Origin: Costus lasius
Lineage: Eukaryota > Streptophyta > Magnoliopsida > Zingiberales > Costaceae
Direction: 5' to 3'
NCBI GenBank assembly: GCA_027563935.2
Contig: JANVAS020000239.1
Span: 2,542,001-2,606,000 of the forward strand
Length of the DNA stretch: 64,000 nucleotides
This document shows positions 23,095 to 36,140 of this stretch, piece by piece. Below the pieces are notes generated by a model, which did no database searches, had not been told where the DNA came from, and worked only from the letters and a program-made list of their open reading frames with translations. How positions within the stretch are numbered: position 1 is the first letter of the stretch; each line of letters starts with the position of its first letter. The translations under genes were made by a program, and so were the position numbers.

Positions 23095-23872
23095 ATGGTA
23101 GAAGAACAGAGATCTTTAAGAGATTATGCAGCCCCAAATATGCAAGGGGTTCACTCTAGTATTACTTTCTATAGTTCAACAGAACCAGTTTGGAGGCTTG
23201 CCATATGAGGATCCTAATATGCAGCTTTCTATATTTCATGAATATTGTGATACTTTGAAGATGAATGGCATTTCTAATGATGCATTGAGACTCAAACTCT
23301 TTACTTTTTCTCTCAAGGATAGGGCTCGTGCATGCCTTCACTCTCATCAACCAGATTCCATAACAACTTGGGAGCAGCTTTCAAATGCTTTCCTATCAAA
23401 ATACTTTCCCCCAAGCAAAACTGCACAGTTAAGGAACCAGATCATGAGCATTGTTCAGAAAGAAGGGGAATCATTGTACGAGGCATGGGACTGATTTAAA
23501 TATCTTCCGAGGATGTGTCCACACCACGGTCAACAAGTGGGTAATCATTCACACATTCTATAATGCATTGAATTATAATACTCGTATGATAGTTGATGCT
23601 GCCGCCGGTGGGGCAATCATGAAAAAGAGTGAGGATGATGTAATTAATTTGTTTGAGGAAATGACTTTGAATATTATCAATGGATAAGTGAGAGAGGGTC
23701 ATCTGCCAAGGCATCAAGTAGTTATGACTTAGATGTTATCACTTCGTTTGCCGCCAAGGTTGATTCTCTAACCCATAAAATTCTTAATCCTACCACTCTT
23801 AATGCTATTTTGGGTGAGATTTGTGGTAATGCAGGACATTATACACAAGATTGTCAGTTGGGAGTTTCTATA
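23095..23872 (+). pseudogene. A1 gag, first part
   Basis: A start at 23095 opens a reading frame that shifts near 23160 into the frame holding QFGGLPYEDPNMQL (from about 23187) and FFPPSK-like FPPSKTAQLRNQI (to about 23494). It shifts again into VNKWVIIHTFYNALNYNTR (about 23530-23690). These are conserved blocks of Athila-type Gag capsid. A degenerate zinc knuckle, EICGNAGHYTQDC with its first Cys replaced by Gly, lies near 23815-23860. The gene is cut at 23872 by G2 and resumes at 31905. Confidence 0.8.
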
Positions 23873-25947
23873 TGTTTTAGTCTGAAAGGACACACTTATA
23901 AATACAAGTAGGTAGACGTATTTCAGGTGTCGCGGCCAAAACCTATGTGTTGGCGTATAGGGCTATTGTTACTCCCTGACACGGCTCCAAAAACTTATTG
24001 TCCCTAGACTTGTTGTGTCCACAAGTGCATAGATACTAGAAGTAATAAAGAAAAGTATCGATCCCACAGAGACCTTATTGTTAAGTACCAAATAATTATT
24101 TTCTTACTAGCTAAGAAAATCGAATATGATGCAAGTAAATAATAGAAATAGTGTAAAGATAAACAGAGAGATAAACTGGGACTAGAGTTTCATCCACTTT
24201 AATTTCAATGACTAGATATGAAGAAAAGGTCGTCAGACTAATTTTATTATGACAAAGACTTAATTTACATCATAAAGGGATCATCTCACTTTCATGTAGA
24301 CAATCATGCAGGGACCAATCCTCGCTTTCAGGAAAGATCTATCCCAACGCTGAAGATAAATAAATCATCAATCAAAGAATTCAAAGATCACTTTCATGCA
24401 TCCGAATTCTAAGTTGATTGTCTCAAGTGGAATCTCAAGGATCACTTTCGTGCATCCGAGTCTCAACACAAATTTTACTTATGGTTCTCCAACGTTCCTA
24501 TCCTCACTTTCGTGCAAGATCTCCACGTTTGACACAATAACTCAATCCTAGATTCAAATTATCTAACATGGCAATAAAATCACTAAAATCACAAAATAAG
24601 AACTAACTAATCTCTTACAGAAAGCTCCTAACATGCAATTCTAGGGTTCCATGTTCTCAAGCAAGTCACCTTTTGGTCCTTGTTGTGACAATTCTAAAAC
24701 ATGAATAATAACATCAATCTATGGAGAATCAAAGTACAATTATTCACATAAGTAAAATTATCATCATAAAACTATTCTGACGAAGGTAAAAAGTTATCTG
24801 ATCATTAAGAAATCAAAGGGGATTACACCCCAAGTCCCAAAGATGTTTAAGCTTGCATGGAGGGAAGATTACAATAATCCATGTTGAAGAAAATCGAGAG
24901 GAAGGAGAAAATCTAAATTACGGTATGGCCGTAAAGAGGTTTCGGCCATAATCTTGGTGAAACAGCGGCTTCACTCGGTTTTGTGTTGATTTCTCTTCCG
25001 TCCGATCTCTTCTTGCTCTGAAACTTTTGGTGTGTCCTCTCCTCCTCCTGGCGAAGCTTCCGTGTGAAAATCGTGGCCTGAGGTGTTCTCTACGCCTCTC
25101 GACACGATGCCAAATGTTAAACGCCTCTCTCTCAATTGTTTTCTCGATTTGTGATAAAAATTCGTCCTTTCACTTCTTGTGTCTTCTCCTCTTTATGGCG
25201 AGCCGGCAACATCTTTCGGATCTTAATTTGGACATCTAGATCAAAAGATATGGTCCACTCAAGATTCAGGCTTTGGAGTTGATCGGGAAAATCGTGAGCT
25301 GCGTTGTAGTTACAGCCATGAAGTTTACGGCAGTGCCGTAGTTCTGGACAGCGAGTTCTCGGGTTGAAATATTCTGGAATTATGGTACCTTGAAGTTCTT
25401 TATGGCAGTGCTGTAATGTCAACAATCCTTCGGGTGGAAAATTGACCGTAATTACGATACCGTAAATTCATTTACGGCGGGTACCGTAAACATCATCCAA
25501 CCTCTTTCATAAAACGCTCCAAAATACGGCATCGTAAAGATTGTTACTGCAGTGCCGTAATCTCGCGAAATTTATCTGGTTGGGAAAACTACAAATTACG
25601 GCACTTCACAGGAATTACGATAGTACCGTAATTTTGATCTGCGAGTTCAGTCAAATTACGGTACCGTAAATTCCATAATGGCGGTGCCGTAATTTGCTCT
25701 GAAGCTCCAATTTTTATGAAATTTGACGTGTGATCTCCTCTTGATGTTGTGAATACAATTATGCATCTAGATTGCTCGAAATCGACTGAAAAACATGCCT
25801 TTTTTCCTGAAAATCGTCAAAAACAAAAAAGAGTGTAGATTCCACAAATTTTGATAAAAAAGGCATAAAAATAAGCAAAGGCTATGAATATGACACAACA
25901 ATACTCATGAAATGGCACAAAATTTACTATAAATTTTGGTGTCATCA
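23873..25947 (-). repeat. G2 3' LTR (2,075 bp)
   Basis: It runs from TGTTTTAGTCTGAAAGG to GGTGTCATCA on the + strand and pairs with 29876-31904. The palindrome array near 25300-25700 has one more unit than the partner LTR, which accounts for the 46-base length difference. Confidence 0.9.
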
Positions 25948-28240
25948 AACACATAAGGCTGAAACTTTGCTTGTCCTCAAGCAAAAATTAAAAATTGATC
26001 ATAGGCATAGACTTTCTCATAAAGAATAAATTTCTAAAATACAATCACTAATGAAAAATCACACAAATTGTTTCACAAAACTTCAAATAAACATATCATT
26101 ATTAGAACTCAACCATCTAGATCTACATCTCAATCAAATAAAACTTTGCAACTTGTATAATAAATAAAATTTTCAATCTCATGATTTCACCCAATTTCAG
26201 TTCAAATCTATCATGCTTAGACTAAACTTTGCAACTTGGATTCTTCCTTCCCAACAAATAGCAAAATAGACTAAACATCTACTAGGTTGATCAATTGATA
26301 TCAATTCAGTAATCATACTCATATGCTCATTTTATTTAAAGGAGTAGTTTCACCTTTAGATCTTATTCCTCAAATAACATATCTACCAAAAATTTCATGC
26401 ATCAACCAATGAAAAATTCCAAAAACAGATATGTATTAGAGAAATAAATTCAACATAATAGATCTAGACCTAATCACAAGCATGAACACATTCATCATCA
26501 TAGAAAAATCCATAAATCTCTCATCACATGGATTCAAGTCATAAAAATTTTTAATCATCAAAATATGTAAAAAATCACTACAAAAGGTGTGAAATATCAA
26601 ATTCAAACAATCATGGTCAAAAGTGTAAAATGATAGATTCAAGAGACCACATCGAATAGAAATCTCAGTGAGTGATACATCTAAAGCAAATCAAAGATGC
26701 AACCATATGAAATAATCATGAATACAAGAGAGTGCAAGAGATACTCACAAAACTATATAGCAAGCTTTGACCGAATATACATAAGGCTCAGATCAAAAAT
26801 AGTGTCGGGCAGATGCTGCTAGGTCTAAAGATGTGCCTTTTGAAATTTTACCTGCACAATTTTAAATACATAAGGCTCAGTCTGAAAATAGTCTCAAAAA
26901 ATAATAATGATAAAAATAAATTTCTCAAGGAAGAATCAGAGATGTCGCTGGAGGTCTAAAGAGGATGCCGGTGGAAAGAGTTGAGCAGGCAAGAAGCAGA
27001 GGGTGAACAGAGGCTAGCTGAAAAGCTGCTAGCAATGATGGTGATGGTGCCAACAGTAGAGTAAGTAATCTCTAGTGACCTGCTAGAGACTACAGTCCTA
27101 CAGGTGAGATCGTCGGCCGGTGGGTGCCAGAAATAATGCTGCATAGATAAAAAAAATCAGTCACTAATGAAGAGTCTACTACATAAATAAATCAAATCAA
27201 TGGAAATAGAGGCAGTAGAAGAAGTAAGAGTCTACTGAAGGTATAATCCAGTGTCGATGGCTGGAAACACTGATGTTAGAGGCAGATGCAGTGGTGGCTA
27301 GAGGTGGAAGATAGTTGCTTTTGAAGATTTCTGGATCTGGAGCCAAAAGAAGCTATAACATGTAGAAAGCAAGTAGAGTAGCCAGTGAATTTTTTTTTTT
27401 TTTGAAAAGTAGTCATATCTAAAAATAAGATTTAATGATCCAACAAGAAAATGAACAGAACCATGTAATAGAGTGAAACTCGTTCTTTCTAGGTGTATAA
27501 AAATTGAAGGATCAAAATCTGTCAGTAACTTAGGGCATGAGTGGAAAAAGGCTAATCAGATTACAAAACTGCAAAAACTACAGAAAAGTTAATCAGATTC
27601 GAAAAGTTGTCATGTGTCCTAGAATGATCAGAAAATATTTTCATGAAAATAACTAATCCACGAGATAGAACGACACATGTTCTTCATATACCATGCGAAA
27701 AATCAGGGTTTCAAGTCATTAAAGCACCTTAAAAACTTGCAGCAAAAACGGTAATCAGAATAGTCAAATGAAAACTACTGCATAAATTAATCAGAATCGA
27801 AAAGATGCGAGGTGTTTTAGAATGATCCACGGACTTTAAAACTTAGGAAAAATATCCAGATGATAGACAAAGATGAGTACTTCATTATGGTGCCAAAGAT
27901 AAAAAATTTTCCCAACCCAGTTTCTTAAAATCGCAGTGAGAAAACACCTACTAAAATAAACAGAATGCAGTTTTGAAATTATGGGCGTATAGTGCCGTAA
28001 TATGCAAAAACTCTCGGGTGAAAAATATCCAAAAATACGGTACGGTAAAAACTAAGACGGTAGTGCCATAAAATACCGAAAACTCTCGAGATGAAATCGG
28101 ACCAACATTACGACACCATAAAGCAGATTACGACGGTGCCATATTTTGCACAAAATTTTATTTTTCCTGCAAAAAGAAAAAGAAAAATTAATCTAAAAAT
28201 AATAAACTAAAATAAAAGAAACTGAACTAAGGTAAGAGTG
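25948..28240 (-). other. G2 3' internal non-coding region
   Basis: No gene is visible. Near the LTR, TTTGCTTGTCCTCAAGCAAA (25966-25985) is a perfect hairpin, the reverse complement of a TTGCTTGAGGACAAGCAA motif that I recall from Athila/Tat elements beside the polypurine tract. No G-rich polypurine tract remains. The part from 27131 on matches G1 8749-9954. Degenerate palindromic ACGG..CCGT sites lie at 27980-28150. Confidence 0.65.
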
Positions 28241-28289
28241 CTTGGGTTGCCTCCCAAGAAGCGCTAATTTTTAGGTCATTAGCTTGACC
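28241..28289 (-). promoter_or_regulatory. G2 double hairpin after gag
   Basis: On the - strand GGTCAAGCTAATGACC (28274-28289) and CTTGGGAGGCAACCCAAG (28241-28258) each form a stem of 5-6 pairs with a 6-base loop. The same pair occurs in G1 (9791-9839) and, with a compensating change, in A1 (38287-38335). It lies just downstream of the gag stop. Confidence 0.65.
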
Positions 28290-28301
28290 AAAAATCAAAT
28301 C

Positions 28302-29619
28302 TCATGGTGAAGCAGGTGAATCAGTACCAAAGTAAATAGCATGTAATTTCTTTCTTTTCTGCTGTCCAAAAAGTTTATCCCCAAATCCAGACATCCAAAA
28401 TATCATATAAATCACAATTGACATGACTTTCTCAAATATGCAAAAATCAGAATCAAAATTTTCAACTTCACATAAAGGATATTCAATGATCTTCCTAAAT
28501 TTATCAGAGCGTAAAATCATAAGTCTTTTCTTCAAATTTATATTTTCAATGGCTATAGGACTTTGATCAAAAGATGCAAGTGTTGGATCGTCAAAATAAA
28601 CTTTCTGTCTCAAATTAGGTTCCTCAATAAAACACAGATTTTTAATAAATTCAGAAGAGTGAACAGCAGATATGGGCAAAATATCAGGGTTAGATACATC
28701 AATATTTGTAATATTCACATCCTTATTAAGTTCCTCCTGTTCATCATCAAATAAATTATCAATTTCAAATTTATCATCAAAATTAAGGTGAGACTTTCCA
28801 AAATCAATTCCCTCATGCACTTCATCAAATAATTTATCAATTTCAAAATCACCAACAAAATCAGAGTAAGATTCTTCTAAATTAGTCCCCTCATATCCTT
28901 CATCAGATTTAACCATAAACAATATATTATCAAAAGAATCAATTTCATCAAAAGAGGGTTTTTCAATTTTAATTTCTTCAAACTTTTCCACAAATAAATT
29001 ATCAAAAAAATCAATTTCACAATTATCAAAATCAGAGTAAGATTCATTAATGTTCACAAAAGGCTCAATCTCAAAACAATCATGATCAGAGGGGGATTTT
29101 TCTAAATTAAGTTCTTCAGTTTCAAACTCAAATAAACATACTTGTTGTGCTAACTGGGTTTCCAAAAATTCAGAATTAGCAGTTAAAGATTCTACATTAG
29201 AAGCAAGCTGACCAATTATCCCTTTAAGATCTTCAATTTCTTTATTTTGATTCATCATGATTTGGTTTTGATTTGACATGAATTTTTCAAGCATTATCTC
29301 TAATCTAGATTTTTCAGTTTTCTCAAAGTATAGTTCAGAAACATGATTAGAGCAATCATCATAAAAAGAATATTGATCATCTTGGTACCATGGTGCATTG
29401 GGAATTGCATGATTTCTAAATTGACATTATGAAGCATAATGATTATTACATTTACAAATATTACATCTAATAGAGGAATAAAATGTCCTAGAAGGATGCA
29501 TGTAAGAGTAAATTTTCAATTTATCAGCAAGAGTGCACAATGAATCATCTTCATACCTTTCTTGTGTCATGTATACCTCACCTCCTTTAGTTGCCCACGA
29601 GTAATGATTAAAAGACATA
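28302..29619 (-). pseudogene. G2 gag-like gene with one internal stop
   Basis: The gene starts at ATG 29617-29619 (MSFNHYSWATKGG) and is open to a CCHC-type zinc-knuckle start CNICKCNNHYAS. There GAA has become TAA near 29428; G4 reads GAA. After the stop the same frame shows remnants of the FYDDCS-like segment. A 330-codon open stretch (28302-29294) then carries a Gln/Asn-rich coil, LETQLAQQVCLFEF, and a long acidic tail of repeated Phe-Asp-Ile/Glu-rich segments. Zinc knuckle near the N-terminus and no following pol are unlike canonical gypsy Gag-Pol. The role is presumed to be RNA binding and particle assembly. Confidence 0.7.
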
Positions 29620-29851
29620 TCTTCAAAGCTATCAAGAACAGAAAGATTACACAACACCAAATTTTTTTTCATAATATATAAAAAAGTAGAAAATATAAAA
29701 CACAAGCAAATTCACAAATTTCAGAAATCACAGTTCTGTCACAACTATGAAAATCCAAAACCTTCAAAAACAGAAAACAAAGTTAAATCTAAGACAAATA
29801 AAACTTAGTCTAGCAATACTAACAACTATTTTGATATTAACAAAACTAAGG

Positions 29852-29869
29852 TCCCCAGCAATGGCGCCA
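29852..29869 (-). other. G2 primer binding site (tRNA-Asp type)
   Basis: TCCCCAGCAATGGCGCCA on the + strand is the reverse complement of TGGCGCCATTGCTGGGGA. It lies six bases from the 5' LTR, as in G1 and G4. Confidence 0.87.
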
Positions 29870-29875
29870 AAAACT

Positions 29876-31904
29876 TGTTATAGTCCGAAAGGACACACTT
29901 ATAAATACAAGTAGGTAGACATATTTTAGGTGTCTCGGCCAAAACCTAAGTGTTGGCATATAGGGCTATTGTCACTCCTTGACATGGCTCCAAAAACTTG
30001 TTGTCCCTAGACTTGTAGTGTCCCCAAGTGCACAGATACTCAAAGTAATAAAGAAAAGTATCAATCCCATAGAAACCTTATTGTTAAGTACCAAATAATT
30101 GTTTTCTTACTAGCTAAGCAAATCGAATATGATGCAAGTAAATAATAGAAAGATTGTAAAGATAAACAGACAGATAAACTGGGACTAGGGTTTCATCCAC
30201 TTTAATTTCAATGACTAGATATGAAGAAAAGGTTGTCAGACTAATTTTATTATGATAAAGACTTAATTTATTTCATAAAGGGATCATCTCACTTTCATGT
30301 AGACAATCATGCAGGGACTAATCCTCGCTTTCGCGCAAGATCTATCCCAATGCTGAAGATAAGTAAATCATCAATCAAAGAATTCAAAGATCACTTTCGT
30401 GCATCGGAAATCTAAGTTGATTGTCTCAAGTGGAATCTCAAGTATCACTTTCGTGCATCCGAGTCTCAACACAAGTTTTACTTATGGTTCTCTAACGTTC
30501 CGATCCTCACTTTTGTGTAAGATCTCTACGTTTGACACAATAATTTAATCCTGGATTCAAATTATCTAACATGGCAATAAAATCTCTAAAATCACAAAAT
30601 AAGAACTAACTTAATCTCTTACAGAAAGCTCCTAACATGCAATTCTAGGGTTCCAAGTTCTCAAGCAAGTCACCTTTCGGTCCTTATTGCGAGAATTCTA
30701 AAACATGAATAATAACATCAATCTATGGAGAATAAAAGTACAATTATTCACATAAGTAAAATTATCATCATAAAACTATTCTAACGAAGGTAAAAACTTA
30801 TCTAATCATTAAGAAATCAACGGGGATTACACCCCAAGTCCCAAAGATGTTTAAGCTTGCATAGAGGGAAGATTACAATAATCCATGTTGAAGAAAATAG
30901 AAAGGAAGGAGAAAATAGAAATTATAGTACGGCCGTAAAGAGGTTTACGGCTGTAATCTGGGTGAAATAGCGGCGGCACTCGGTTTTGTGTTGATTTCTC
31001 TTCCGTTCGATCTCCTCTTACTCTGAAACTTCTAGTGTGTCCTCTCCTCCTCTAGGCGAAGCTTTCGTGTGAAAATCGCAGCCTAAGGTGTCCTCTATGC
31101 CTCTCGGCGTGCGGCCAAACCCTAAGCGCCTCTCTCTCGATTCATGATAAAAGTCATCCTTTCACTTCGTGTGTCTTCTCTGCTTTAAGTCGAGTCCGTA
31201 GCATCTTTGGGATCTTAATTTGGAGGTCTGGATCAAAAGACATGGTTCGCGCAAGATTCGGGCTTCGGAGTTGACCAGGAAAATCGTGAGCTGCGTTGTA
31301 ATTACGGCCGTAATTAAGTTTACGGCAGTGTCGTAATTATGGACAGCAAGTTCACGGGTTGAAATATTCCAAAATTACAGTACCGTGAAGTTCTTTACGG
31401 TAGTGTCGTAGTGTCAACAATCCTTCGGGTGGAAAATCGACCGTAATTACGGTACCGTAAATTCCTTTACGGCGGTACCATAAACATCATCCAGCCTCTA
31501 TCCAAAAATGCTCCAAAATACGGCACCATAAAGATTGTTACGGCAGTGCCGTAATCTCAGAAATTTCTCTAGCTAGGAAAACTACATATTACGACACTTC
31601 AAGAGAATTACGGTAGTACCATAAATGCCATAATGGGGGTGCCGTAATTTGCTCTAAAGCTCCAATTCTTTTGAAATTTGACGTGTGATTTCCTCTTGAT
31701 GTTGTGAATTCAATTATGCATCTAGATTGCTCGAAATTGACTGAAAAACATGTCTTTTTGCCTGAAAAACATCAAAAACAAAAAAGAGTGTAGATTCCGT
31801 AAATATTGATAAAAAAAAGACATAAAAATAAGCGATGTCTATGAATATGACACAAAAATACTCATGAAATAGAACAAAATTTACTATAAATTTCGGTGTC
31901 ATCA
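29876..31904 (-). repeat. G2 5' LTR (2,029 bp)
   Basis: It runs from TGTTATAGTCCGAAAGG to GGTGTCATCA. Its palindrome array (about 31300-31640) contains TACGGTACCGTAAA and TTACGGCAGTGCCGTAA sites in pairs, and has lost one unit relative to the 3' LTR. Confidence 0.9.
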
Positions 31905-32838
31905 CTACACTGGATGAGTGCAACTCTGAACAAGCAAATACAATTGATAATTATAATGGAAGACATCAGAATGACCCATACTCAAGCACTTACAACCCTG
32001 GTTGGAGGAACCATCCCAATCTCTATTGGAGGAGCAATCAAAACCAAGCATCTCAAGGTAACAATCGACAGCCCCCTGGCTTTCAGCAAAGACAGTACAA
32101 TCAGTCTCAACCTTAAGCGACCCAAAAGTTGAACCTATAAATTCTAATGGAGACATTTATTGCCACACAGACCAAGCAGAATGATGATTTCAGACATAAA
32201 TTCGATGATTTCAGGCAAGAATTTAGACATGTTGGTGAGTCTATCAAGAATCTAACTTCCAAGATGGAATCTATGGAGACCCATTAGAAGATGTTGGAAA
32301 CTCAGATAGCTCAGTGCGCTAGTTATTCAAGTAGGCTTACAGATAGACTACCTGGGAAGCTAGAGGTAAACCCATGTGAGCACTGGAATGCCATTACAAT
32401 ACGTAGTGGAAAACAATTGGAAGAGCCACGGGCACCAAATACAACGCAAGACTAAGAGGTGCAGAATTCTAAATCCACAGAGGAAGAGGGAAACAATGGC
32501 GAAACATTTTCGCAAAGATAGGGAGCTAGAACCAGTTTATGTACTACAACCTGCCTACAAACCGCTAGTACCTTTCCCTCATATATTGGCGAAGGCTAAA
32601 CTTGACAAATAATTTAGAAAATTTTTAGAGGTACTTAAAAAGCTTTATATTAATATACCTTCCACAAATGCATTATCGCAGATCACATCATATGCCAAGT
32701 TCTTGAAAGAGATATTGTCCAACAAGAGAAAGTTGGAAGAGCATGGAACGATCGCACTCACTGAAGAGTGTAGTGTAATAATTCAGAATAAATTGCCACT
32801 GAAGCTTTAAGGATTCGGGGAGTTTTTCTATTCGTTGT
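31905..32838 (+). pseudogene. A1 gag, second part
   Basis: After G2 the gag reading resumes with a segment containing NPGWRNHPN (about 32000), a typical C-terminal Athila Gag motif. It is followed by a Gln-rich stretch, a coiled-coil-like MESME...TQIAQ segment, and the ITIRSGKQLEEP block (about 32395-32430) that normally precedes protease. Several stops and shifts break the frame. TACA at 31906-31909 includes the target duplication of G2. Confidence 0.75.
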
Positions 32839-33429
32839 TTGATTGGTGATATGTTTATTGACCATGCTTTGTGTGATCTAGGGGCTAGTGTCAGCTTGGT
32901 GTCACACTCTGTTTGTAAGAAGCTGGACATTGGAGATCTTAAGCCCACTTCTGTTTCTCTACAGCTAGCCGACCGCTCTGTATGGTATCCGGTAGGTATT
33001 TTAAAGGATGTGCCTATCAAGGTCGGTAAGTTCTTTATACATGCTGATTTTGTTATCCTTGAGATGGAGGAGGATTCTAGACTTCTCATAATTTTAGGTC
33101 GCCCCTTTTTGGCGACAGCTGGAGCCATGATTGATGTTAAAAATGGGAAGCTCACTTGTAAGATAGGTGAAGATTCTGTAGATTTTGATTTAATAGAAAA
33201 TCTAAAGAAACCTTCTTTTGCAGGATCTTGCTATAGTGTTCAAGTCTTGGAAGACAATTCACCGATGACCATTCATCCCATGATGGAAAAGGATCCACTC
33301 GAAGTGTGTCTTATCAAAGGTGATGACAGTGATGAAGAGGAGGAGGTAAGCTCATATTTTGCATTGTTAAATTCTGCATCACCACTTGAGTCCAAAAAGT
33401 TGAAAGAAGAACACTTAAGCATGAAATAA
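32839..33429 (+). pseudogene. A1 aspartic protease segment
   Basis: A 196-codon open stretch contains the retroviral-type aspartic protease. CDLGASVSLVS near residue 12 holds the catalytic Asp (DLGA variant common in Athila-type elements), and ILGRPFLATAGAMIDV near residues 90-105 is the second conserved block. It begins with TTG inside the older Gag-Pol frame and has no start of its own. It would have cleaved the polyprotein; here it is a surviving piece of a dead gene. Confidence 0.8.
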
Positions 33430-33569
33430 GGTAAACCCGATGAAGAAAAGAGGTATGAATTTAAAACTCTCTCAAGCAACCTCAGGTATGAATTTCTTGG
33501 AGGGAACTCTACTTTTCCTGTAATTATTAATGCAAATCTTGATGCTTCTCCAACTACTAGGCTTTTAAA

Positions 33570-35079
33570 TAAACTCCAGCAACATAAGAGAGTGATTGGC
33601 TATAGCCATGATGATATACAAGGAATAAATCCTTCTGTTTGTATGCATAGAATATTTTTAGAAGAGGAGAGCAAGCCATCAATTGAGTATCAAAGGAGGC
33701 TTAACCCAAACATGAAGGAGGTAGTGAAGAAAGTGATTCTAAAGCTCCTTGATGCTGGAGTTATCTACCCCATATCTGATAGCCAGGGGGTGAGCCTGTG
33801 CATGTTGTGAAGAAAGGAGGGATTACCACCCAAAAAAATGAAAACAACAATCTTATTCTGACAAGAATGGTAACAAGGAGGAGGATGTGCATTGACTATT
33901 GGAAGTTGAATGTCGTCACCTGAAAAGATCATTTTCCCCTTCCTTTTTATTGACTAGATGTTGGAACGCTTAGCTTGTAATTCTTATTTTTGCTATCTTG
34001 ATAGATATTCTGGATTCTTTTAGATTCCTATTCATCCAGAAGACTATGAGAAGACAACGTTCACTTGCCCATATGACACTTTTGCATATCGCCACACGCC
34101 ATTTCGATTCTGCAATGCACCTGCTACTTTCCAACGTTGCATGATGGCTATTTTTTCTGATCTCATTGAGGATATTATGGATGTGTTTATGGATGATTTT
34201 TCCATATATGGTTTTGATTTTGATATTTGTCTATCTAATTTATCATGTGTGTTACAATGTTGTGAAGAGTTTAATTTGGTTTTAAACTAGAAAAGGTGTC
34301 ATGTTATGGTTAACGAAGGAATTATTTTAGGGCACTTAATTTCTGATCGTGGTATTAAAGTAGATAGGGCAAAAGTGGAGGTGATTGAAAAATTGCTACC
34401 ACCATCTTCTGTTAAAGGAATTAGAAGTTTTCTTGGCCACACTAGTTTTTTTTATAGACGCTTTGTTAAAGATTTTTTAAAAATTGCTAGACCTCTTACT
34501 TTATTACTTGGTAAAGACGTTCCTTTTATTTTTGATCAGAATTGTATGATTGCTTTTCATAAACTCAAAAAGGCTCTTATCGTAGCACCAATAATTCAAC
34601 CGCCTGACTGGTCGCTTCCCTTTGAGATGATGTGTGATGCCAATGACCATGCCATAGGGGCTGTTCTTGGACAATGCAAAGAGAAAAAGTTGCACACTAT
34701 TTATTATGCGAGCCAAACATTGGATGACGTGCAAATCAATTCGGCAATAATAGAGAAGGAGATTCTAGCCATTGCTTCTACATTTAATAAATTTAGATCT
34801 TATCTTATTAACTCTAAGGTGATTGTTTACGCAGATCATGCGGCCATTAGATATCTTCTAATTAAGAAGGATTCAAAATCAAGATTGATCAGATGGATCC
34901 TTTTGCTGCAAGAATTCGACTTGGAGATCAAAAATAAAAAGGGTGCAGAAAATTATGTTGCATATCATTTGTCGCGTCTTGTTCAGGAAGATGGAGTAAA
35001 GAAAGTAATCGAGCATGAGATTGATGATGCCTTCCCTTATCAGCATCACTTAGCTATCACAAGGATTGATGCTCCATGA
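33570..35079 (+). pseudogene. A1 reverse transcriptase and RNase H
   Basis: RT starts with RRLNPNMKEVVKKV (about 33695). It passes through stops and shifts between 33800 and 34290, where blocks for IPIHPED-like, FQRCMMAIFSD and the catalytic VFMDDFSIYG (34183-34212) are still visible. From 34306 a 257-codon open stretch holds the thumb/connection ([16 protein letters not shown]) and RNase H ([42 protein letters not shown]). No continuous polyprotein is possible. Confidence 0.85.
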
Positions 35080-36140
35080 TATGCTAATTTTCTGAATTAT
35101 TTAGTGTCTGATGTTTTACCCCTTAATTTGAACTATCAGGGATGGAAAAGATTTCTATCAAAGGTAAAGCATTATTTCTAGGAGGATCCTATTTTGTCTA
35201 AAAGGTGTGCGGATGGATTATACAGGAGATGTCTACCAGAGGAAGAGATGAGAGATGTGCTTTTTCATTGTCATAATTCTACATATGAAGGACATGCTAG
35301 TTCATCTAAAACTACTTTCAAAGTGCTTCAATCAAGTTTTTTCTGGCCGACCCTTTTTAAGGATACTTGGAATTATGTTCTCTCTAGTGAAGAATGCTAG
35401 AGGATGTGTAACATATCGAGATGACATGAGATGCATTTGAGCAATATCTTAGAAATTGAGATATTTGATGTGTGGGGAATTGATTATATGGGGTCCCTTC
35501 CCAACCTCATGTGGAAACAAGTATATTCTTGTAGCCGTAGATTATGTTTCAAAATGGGTTGAAGCAATGACGACTCCGACCAATGATTCCCATGTAGTTA
35601 TCAAACTATTCAGAAGGATAATATTTCCATGGTTTGGGGTCCCACGAGTGGTAATAAGTGATGGTGGATCCCACTTTATAGAAAAAAAATTCTCTACACT
35701 ATTGAGTAAATATGGGATGAGGCATAAAGTATCTACTCCCTATAACCCACAGACAAGTGGCCAAGTAGAAGTTTCTAATAGAGAGTTGAAGAGAATTCTT
35801 GAAAAGACTATCTCTAGATTAAGGAAAGATTAGTCCATAAAGCTTGGCGATACATTATGGGCGTACAGGACTGCATTCAAGACTCCGATTGGTATATCAC
35901 CTTATCTGCTTGTATATGGTAAATCAAGTCATCTCCCAGTTGAATTAGAACAAATAGCTTATTGGGCGGTAAAATCTTTGAATTATGATTTGAAAACTAC
36001 TGGGGAGAAAAGGAGATTGCAAATTAATGAACTTGAGGAGAAAAGAATGAATGCATATGAAAGTGCACAGATTTACACGGACATGACCAAGAAGTGGCAT
36101 GACCGCCATATCGTGAGAAAAGATTTTCAAGATGGTGACC
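35080..36140 (+). pseudogene. A1 integrase, main part
   Basis: The zinc-binding region is seen as HCHNSTYEGHASSSKTT (about 35266), but the following Cys pair is disrupted by a stop near 35398. The catalytic core runs from about 35470 to 35833 with ISDGGSHF (second Asp) and [11 protein letters not shown] (catalytic Glu). It ends in an early stop at 35831. The next open part (35978-36140) includes [13 protein letters not shown] and stops inside solo LTR G3, which interrupts the gene at DGD. It resumes at 38038. Confidence 0.82.

Larger units (their letters stand above)
23873..31904 (-). mobile_element. Full-length pol-less Ty3/gypsy element G2 (8.0 kb)
   Basis: Two LTRs of about 2.05 kb flank 3.9 kb of internal DNA that contains a tRNA-Asp-type primer site, a gag-like gene and non-coding sequence only. 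Flanking bases CTATA (23868-23872) and CTACA (31905-31909) are a target duplication with one later change, and A1 gag continues cleanly across the insertion. The LTRs differ by several percent by eye, so it is clearly older than C2 or C4. The lack of any protease, RT or integrase makes it non-autonomous, of the gag-only (TR-GAG) kind. Confidence 0.9.
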
